Of a stretch of 5,745 nucleotides of DNA, positions 4,998-5,745 are shown piece by piece. The position numbers and the translations under genes are program-made. Origin of the DNA: Thiobacillus sp. Its GTDB lineage: Bacteria > Pseudomonadota > Gammaproteobacteria > Burkholderiales > Thiobacillaceae. The stretch lies in the NCBI GenBank assembly GCA_003510325.1, contig DONB01000115.1:16239-21983 (forward strand). Reading direction: 5' to 3'. Numbering within the stretch: position 1 is the first letter of the stretch; each line of letters starts with the position of its first letter. Below the pieces are notes generated by a model. It did no database searches. It saw nothing but the letters and a program-made list of their open reading frames with translations, and had not been told where the DNA came from.

Positions 4998-5626
4998 CCA
5001 TCCTCCCCGTCACCCCGTATCAACAGAACTGCTCGCTGGTGTGGGATGCGCAGGGCCGCGCCGCGCTGATCGATCCCGGCGGCGAGGCCGAGCGTCTGCT
5101 GGCCGAGGTTGCTGCGCGCGGCCTCACGCTGGAAAAGATCCTGCTCACCCATGGCCACCTCGACCACGTCGGCGCGGCGGCCGAACTGCGCGACGCCCTG
5201 GGAATTCCCGTCATCGGCCCGCAGCGCGAGGAGCAGTTCTGGCTCGACATCCTGCCGCAGCAGGCCGAGCTGTTCGGCTTTCCGCCCATCGAGGCGTTCA
5301 CGCCCGACCAGTGGCTGGAAGACGGCGACGCCGTCGAGGTGGGCGCCCTCCACTTCGAGGTCCTGCACTGCCCCGGCCACACGCCGGGCCACGTGGTGTT
5401 CTACCAGCCCGAGGCGCGGCTCGCCTTCGTCGGCGACGTGCTGTTCAAGGGCTCGATCGGCCGCACCGATTTTCCGCGCGGCGACCATGAAGCGCTGCTG
5501 GCCGCCATACGCGAAAAACTCTTTCCGCTGGGCGACGACGTGCGCTTCGTGCCGGGGCACGGCGCGATGTCCACGTTCGGGCACGAGCGGCGCGAGAATC
5601 CCTTCGTCGGCATGGCTGCCGAATAA
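4988..5626 (+). CDS. Metallo-beta-lactamase-fold hydrolase, YcbL/GloB2 (glyoxalase II-like) type
   Basis: This 212-residue cytosolic hydrolase belongs to the glyoxalase II-like branch; such enzymes hydrolyse thioesters such as S-lactoylglutathione. The N-terminus MEFTILPVTPYQQNCSLVWD is typical of the YcbL group and fixes the start at 4988. The binuclear metal site is complete: T54-H55-G56-H57-L58-D59-H60, H131 in CPGHTPGH, D150 in FVGDVLF, and H191 in VPGHG. The closing ENPF (203-206) is a hallmark of this subfamily. Length is that of the single-domain YcbL type; classical GloB, with its glutathione-binding helical domain, is longer. In-frame ATGs also occur at 4961 and 4979, but they add residues unlike the family. 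There is no clear Shine-Dalgarno. Physiological substrate is not determined by sequence; ETHE1-like persulfide dioxygenase is less likely given the ENPF-type tail. Confidence 0.92.
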   Translation: MEFTILPVTPYQQNCSLVWDAQGRAALIDPGGEAERLLAEVAARGLTLEKILLTHGHLDHVGAAAELRDALGIPVIGPQREEQFWLDILPQQAELFGFPPIEAFTPDQWLEDGDAVEVGALHFEVLHCPGHTPGHVVFYQPEARLAFVGDVLFKGSIGRTDFPRGDHEALLAAIREKLFPLGDDVRFVPGHGAMSTFGHERRENPFVGMAAE

Positions 5627-5656
5627 AAGGTCCGCGCCGTTCAGGCTGAGCGGGCC
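5625..5656 (-). terminator. Probable intrinsic terminator of the minus-strand gene at the right edge
   Basis: On the minus strand a 7-bp stem (5656-5650 with 5635-5629, one G-T pair) extends through an inner 3-bp stem (5646-5644 with 5638-5636). The inner stem follows a 3-base bulge and closes a 5-base loop. The hairpin is followed by TTTTATTC. The T-run overlaps the stop codon of the hydrolase on the other strand. It lies 12 bases after the stop at 5669-5671. The plus strand has no T-run after the stem. Confidence 0.55.
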
Positions 5657-5668
5657 GATGCGTGGCGC

Positions 5669-5745
5669 TTAAAGCGGCGTGATGGCGCCGACGATCGCGC
5701 CGGCGGCGTCGGCCGTGGCGTGGCCGCGATCGCGCCGCGGGTTGT
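5669..5745 (-). CDS. C-terminal end of an unidentified protein (truncated by window edge)
   Basis: About 24 codons are open on the minus strand into TAA at 5671-5669. The end reads ATADAAGAIVGAITPL, a small-residue, glycine-zipper-like stretch that could be a membrane helix or a packed terminal helix. A hairpin with a T-run follows, which supports a real gene end. The fragment is too short to assign a family. It converges on the hydrolase gene with a 42-base gap. Confidence 0.4.
   Translation of the reverse strand, partial: NPRRDRGHATADAAGAIVGAITPL
5692..5737. repeat. 11-bp direct repeat in the right-edge gene fragment
   Basis: CGATCGCGCCG occurs at 5692-5702 and 5727-5737, 35 bases apart. 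The step is not a multiple of three, so it is not a repeated peptide. In so GC-rich a stretch it may be chance. Confidence 0.4.

Noticed and set aside
1..5745. A defence system, mobile element or CRISPR array
   Set aside because: No transposase, integrase, nuclease, toxin-antitoxin pair, regularly spaced repeat or tRNA-associated attachment site was seen; gene types and composition look like chromosomal backbone throughout.

Overview
The window reads as ordinary high-GC chromosomal backbone of a proteobacterium, most likely a betaproteobacterium. The basis is the GC-rich coding style together with the gene types: an MltB-type lytic transglycosylase with a peptidoglycan-binding tail, a c4-like dihaem cytochrome, Rnk, a PhzF-family protein, and a YcbL/GloB2-type hydrolase. 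The genus cannot be fixed from the sequence alone. I see no insertion sequence, phage gene, CRISPR array, tRNA or rRNA, and no recognisable defence system.

Layout, left to right. (1) 1-517, plus strand: the C-terminal part of a lytic murein transglycosylase, followed by a hairpin and T-run. (2) 578-1317, plus strand: a two-gene unit with an ATGA overlap, a DUF2237 protein followed by a small eight-cysteine putative zinc-binding protein. (3) 1322-1996, minus strand: a secreted dihaem cytochrome c converging on that unit with a 4-base gap. (4) 2094-3424, minus strand: rnk followed 14 bases later by an EamA/DMT permease. (5) 3494-4962, minus strand: a thioredoxin-like/HEAT-like protein overlapping a PhzF-family isomerase by ATGA. 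This unit ends in a strong terminator with a 10-bp stem and UUCG loop. (6) 4988-5626, plus strand: a metallo-beta-lactamase-fold hydrolase diverging from the thioredoxin-like gene with only 25 bases between the start codons. (7) 5669-5745, minus strand: the last codons of an unidentified gene, with a probable terminator downstream.

How they work together. Three short co-transcribed units are supported by overlap or spacing: DUF2237 with the Cys-rich protein, rnk with the permease, and the thioredoxin-like protein with PhzF. No single pathway joins them. The divergent thioredoxin-like/hydrolase pair could share thiol or detoxification metabolism, but that is inference.

The points most worth a second look are the intrinsic terminator that sits inside what must be the rnk leader, the 27-base duplication-like arrangement that places the same 12-mer over both divergent start codons at 4959-4997, and the uncharacterised Cys-rich protein with two LDxLF motifs.
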